A stretch of 40,404 bases of DNA, from the NCBI GenBank assembly GCA_016213575.1, contig JACRAB010000265.1, positions 1 to 40,404 of the forward strand, read 5' to 3'. The stretch is from Actinomycetota bacterium (GTDB lineage Bacteria > Actinomycetota > Actinomycetes > Actinomycetales > Kineosporiaceae). Each line of letters begins with the position of its first letter. Position 1 is the stretch's first letter. Positions 38,286 to 40,404 of the stretch are shown piece by piece. The notes under the pieces were generated by a model. The model was given only the letters and a program-made list of their open reading frames with translations, searched no databases and had not been told where the DNA came from. Position numbers and translations under genes: made by a program.

Positions 38286-39301
38286 TGACGACCACCGCCA
38301 CCGGCACCAGCGGACCCGCCGGCACCACGGGCACGGCCGTCGGCTTCGACCCGCGGACGGCGATCGGCGCGCTGGAGCTGAGGAACCCGGTGCTCACGGC
38401 GTCCGGTTGCGCCGCCGCCGGCCGCGAGCTCGGCCGGCTCTACGACGTCGCGGCGCTCGGCGCCGTCGTCACGAAGTCGATCCTGCGCGACGCCCGCTCC
38501 GGGCGGCCGACCCCGCGGATGGCCGAGACGCCCTCCGGGATGCTCAACTCGATCGGCCTGCAGGGCCCCGGCATCGACGCGTTCCTCGCCCACGACCTGC
38601 CGTGGCTGCGCGACCACGGCGCGACCGCCGTCGTCTCGATCGCCGGCACCGACGCCGCCGAGTTCGCCGAGCTCGCCGGCCGGCTCGTCGACGAGCCGGG
38701 CGTCGGCGCCGTCGAGGTGAACATCTCCTGCCCGAACGTCGCCAACCGCGGGCTCGTCTTCGCCTGCGACGCCGGGTCGTCGGCCGAGGTGGTGTCCGGG
38801 GTCGTCGACGTCGTCGGCGGCCGGGTGCCGGTGCTCGCCAAGCTCTCGCCGGACGTCACCGACATCGTCGCGATCGCCCGGGCCTGCCTCGACCACGGCG
38901 CCGACGGCCTGGCGATGGTCAACACGACGCTCGGCATGGTCGTCGACACCGACACGATGCGGCCGGTCCTCGCCGGGGTCACCGGGGGCCTGTCCGGCCC
39001 CGCGATCCGGCCGATCGCCGTCCGCTGCGTCTGGCAGGTGCACGCCGCGATGCGCCGCGGCGACCTGCGGACGGCGCCCGGGGTCGGCATCGGCGGCATC
39101 CTCACCGGCCTCGACGCGCTCCAGTTCGTCCTCGCCGGGGCGAGCGCCGTCCAGGTCGGCACCTCGACCTTCCACGACCCGTCGGCGCCGCTGCGCGTCG
39201 GCACCGAGCTCGCGCAGGCGCTCGCCGACCGCGGGTTCGCGAGCGTGGCCGACGCCGTCGGCCCCGCGCACACCGTCCTGGCCCGGGAGGGCGCCCGATG
39301 A
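38285..39301 (+). CDS. pyrD: Dihydroorotate dehydrogenase, class 1B catalytic subunit
   Basis: FMN enzyme oxidising dihydroorotate to orotate. The catalytic base is C149 in NISCPNV, the class 1 residue; class 2 enzymes use Ser and carry an N-terminal membrane helix, which is absent. Other motifs are [48 protein letters not shown] and [15 protein letters not shown]. The 338 aa include a Thr/Gly-rich N-terminal stretch of about 20 residues. ATG 38285 overlaps the pyrK stop. Confidence 0.95.
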   Translation: MTTTATGTSGPAGTTGTAVGFDPRTAIGALELRNPVLTASGCAAAGRELGRLYDVAALGAVVTKSILRDARSGRPTPRMAETPSGMLNSIGLQGPGIDAFLAHDLPWLRDHGATAVVSIAGTDAAEFAELAGRLVDEPGVGAVEVNISCPNVANRGLVFACDAGSSAEVVSGVVDVVGGRVPVLAKLSPDVTDIVAIARACLDHGADGLAMVNTTLGMVVDTDTMRPVLAGVTGGLSGPAIRPIAVRCVWQVHAAMRRGDLRTAPGVGIGGILTGLDALQFVLAGASAVQVGTSTFHDPSAPLRVGTELAQALADRGFASVADAVGPAHTVLAREGAR

Positions 39302-40167
39302 GCACGTCGACGAGCAGGTCCCCGTTCGGCACCCGGCTGCACGCGGCGATGGCGTCCCGCGGGCCGCTCTGCGTGGGGATCGACCCGCACCCCGGGCTGC
39401 TCGCCGAGTGGGGCCTGGCCGACGACGTCGCCGGGCTGGAGCGGTTCTCGCTCACCGTCGTCGAGGCGCTCGCCGACCGGGTCGCCGTCCTCAAGCCGCA
39501 GGCCGCGTTCTTCGAGCGGCACGGCTCGCGCGGGGTCGCCGTCCTCGAGCGGGTCCTCGCCGAGGCCGCGCAGGCCGGCGCGCTGACGATCGCCGACGCC
39601 AAGCGCGGCGACATCGGCTCGACGATGGCCGCCTACGCCGACGCGTTCGTCGGCGAGGGCTCCCCGCTCGCCGCGGACGCCGTGACGGCCTCGCCGTACC
39701 TCGGCGTCGGCTCGCTGGCACCGCTGCTCGAGCTCGCGGCGAAGACCGGCCGGGGCGTCTTCGTCCTCGCGCTGACGTCCAACCCCGAGGGCCCGCAGGT
39801 GCAGCACGCGCGGGTCGCGGACGGCCGTACCGTCGCGCAGGCGGTCCTCGACGACCTGCGGGCGCTCAACGCGCCCGAGCTCGCCGCGGGCGCCCCGCTG
39901 GGCAGCGTCGGCGCCGTCGTCGGCGCGACGATCGGCGGCTCGGGGCAGGTGCACGACCTGGCGGTCGGCGGCCCGCTCCTCGCGCCGGGGATCGGGGCCC
40001 AGGGCGCCACCGCGGACGACCTGCGCACGGTCTTCGGTGCCGCGCTGCCGGCCGTGCTGCCGAGCTCGAGCCGCGAGGTGCTCCGCGGCGGCCCGGACGT
40101 CGCCGGGCTGCGGGCCGCCGCGGAGCGCACGCTGGACCAGGTCGGGCGGGTGCTCGCAGGCGTCTGA
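39298..40167 (+). CDS. pyrF: Orotidine 5'-phosphate decarboxylase (type 2)
   Basis: Last step of UMP synthesis. The 289 aa and [16 protein letters not shown] start mark the type 2 form found in actinobacteria. The catalytic Asp-Lys-Asp segment is [17 protein letters not shown] (K102). Phosphate-binding residues lie in [17 protein letters not shown] near the C-terminus. ATG 39298 overlaps the pyrD stop. It ends the eight-gene operon, and its stop lies in the loop of a hairpin. Confidence 0.96.
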   Translation: MSTSTSRSPFGTRLHAAMASRGPLCVGIDPHPGLLAEWGLADDVAGLERFSLTVVEALADRVAVLKPQAAFFERHGSRGVAVLERVLAEAAQAGALTIADAKRGDIGSTMAAYADAFVGEGSPLAADAVTASPYLGVGSLAPLLELAAKTGRGVFVLALTSNPEGPQVQHARVADGRTVAQAVLDDLRALNAPELAAGAPLGSVGAVVGATIGGSGQVHDLAVGGPLLAPGIGAQGATADDLRTVFGAALPAVLPSSSREVLRGGPDVAGLRAAAERTLDQVGRVLAGV

Positions 40168-40177
40168 CAGCCTGCGA
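40154..40177 (+). terminator. Hairpin over the pyrF stop codon
   Basis: TCGCAGGC (40154-40161) and GCCTGCGA (40170-40177) form a perfect 8-bp stem with an 8-nt loop that holds the pyrF TGA. A probable operon terminator. Confidence 0.55.
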
Positions 40178-40221
40178 ACGGTCACATTCGAAACGTTCCG
40201 TAGCGTTTGCGTCACGGACCG

Positions 40222-40227
40222 TAGATT
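40222..40227 (+). promoter_or_regulatory. -10 box of the last gene, leaderless type
   Basis: TAGATT, 6 nt before GTG 40234. A small dyad, AAACG-N8-CGTTT (40191-40208), lies where the -35 region should be and could be an operator. Confidence 0.45.
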
Positions 40228-40233
40228 GGCGTC

Positions 40234-40404
40234 GTGCCGACCTACCGAGGGCCCGACGGGGTCACGCTGCACCACGAGGTCCGCGGCGGCGGCCGGCCCA
40301 CCGACCCGCCCGTCGTCGTCCTCGCCGGCGGCGCCGGCCGGCACCCGGACTACCTCGGCGACCTCGCCGGTCTCACCGAGCGCGCGGATCTCGTCGTCCC
40401 GCAC
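40234..40404 (+). CDS. Probable alpha/beta hydrolase, N-terminal part (runs off the window)
   Basis: 57 codons are visible from GTG 40234. The sequence (YRGPDGVTLHHEVRGGG, then PPVVVLAGGAGRHPDYLGDL and AGLTERADLVV) shows the beginning of an alpha/beta-hydrolase fold: substrate-entry strands followed by the oxyanion-hole type strand VVVLAGGAGRHPDYLG. The nucleophile elbow lies beyond the window. The start is supported by TAGATT 6 nt upstream. The exact class (hydrolase, haloperoxidase-like or proline iminopeptidase-like) cannot be told. Confidence 0.7.
   Translation, partial: MPTYRGPDGVTLHHEVRGGGRPTDPPVVVLAGGAGRHPDYLGDLAGLTERADLVVPH

Overview
This is a very GC-rich stretch of an actinobacterial chromosome. 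GTG starts are common, neighbouring genes often overlap by 4 nt (GTGA or ATGA), and gene order follows an actinobacterial housekeeping block: rarA, DUF948, DUF6167, alaS, ruvX, mltG, aroE, then aroC-aroK-aroB, aroQ, efp, nusB, bldD and the pyr operon. A BldD with an intact c-di-GMP signature and a complete type IV pilus (T4P) set point to a motile or developmentally complex actinomycete. I cannot name the genus from the sequence alone.

Layout. (1) 1-2.6 kb: the 3' end of rarA, a frameshifted and N-terminally eroded AbiEi/DUF559-like gene between copies of a 24-bp repeat, and a GNAT acetyltransferase on the minus strand. (2) 2.7-8.7 kb: a co-directional block of two small envelope-associated proteins, alaS, ruvX, mltG and aroE. 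(3) 8.7-22.9 kb: a 13-gene type IV pilus locus: pilB, pilT, pilC, two type IV pilin genes, three minor pilin-like genes, prepilin peptidase, pilM, pilN, pilO and a PilP-like protein. There is no secretin, as expected for a monoderm. (4) 22.9-25.8 kb: aroC-aroK-aroB. (5) 25.8-27.5 kb: a divergent HxlR regulator and methyltransferase pair inserted before aroQ. (6) 27.5-29.6 kb: aroQ, efp, nusB and a convergent bldD. (7) 29.9-40.2 kb: the pyrimidine operon pyrR-pyrB-pyrC-carA-carB-pyrK-pyrD-pyrF, all junctions overlapping. (8) The window ends in the first 57 codons of a likely alpha/beta hydrolase.

The most interesting signal is regulatory. Five places in the pilus locus (before pilB, pilT, the second pilin, the first minor pilin and pilM) carry a near-identical two-part motif, YTCAAG-N14/15-(G/C)(C/T)CGAT, placed 70 nt or less from a start codon (about 71 nt for the first minor pilin). 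It resembles promoters of the sigma-28 family (FliA/SigD/WhiG). This suggests the pili are made as a motility- or development-linked regulon, although they sit inside a shikimate/housekeeping block. A perfect 20-bp hairpin separates the second pilin gene from the minor pilins and could set subunit ratios. Other points worth checking are a PyrR-binding hairpin next to the pyrR ribosome binding site, a class 1B dihydroorotate dehydrogenase with its PyrK subunit, and several apparently leaderless genes with a -10 box 6-8 nt before the start codon.
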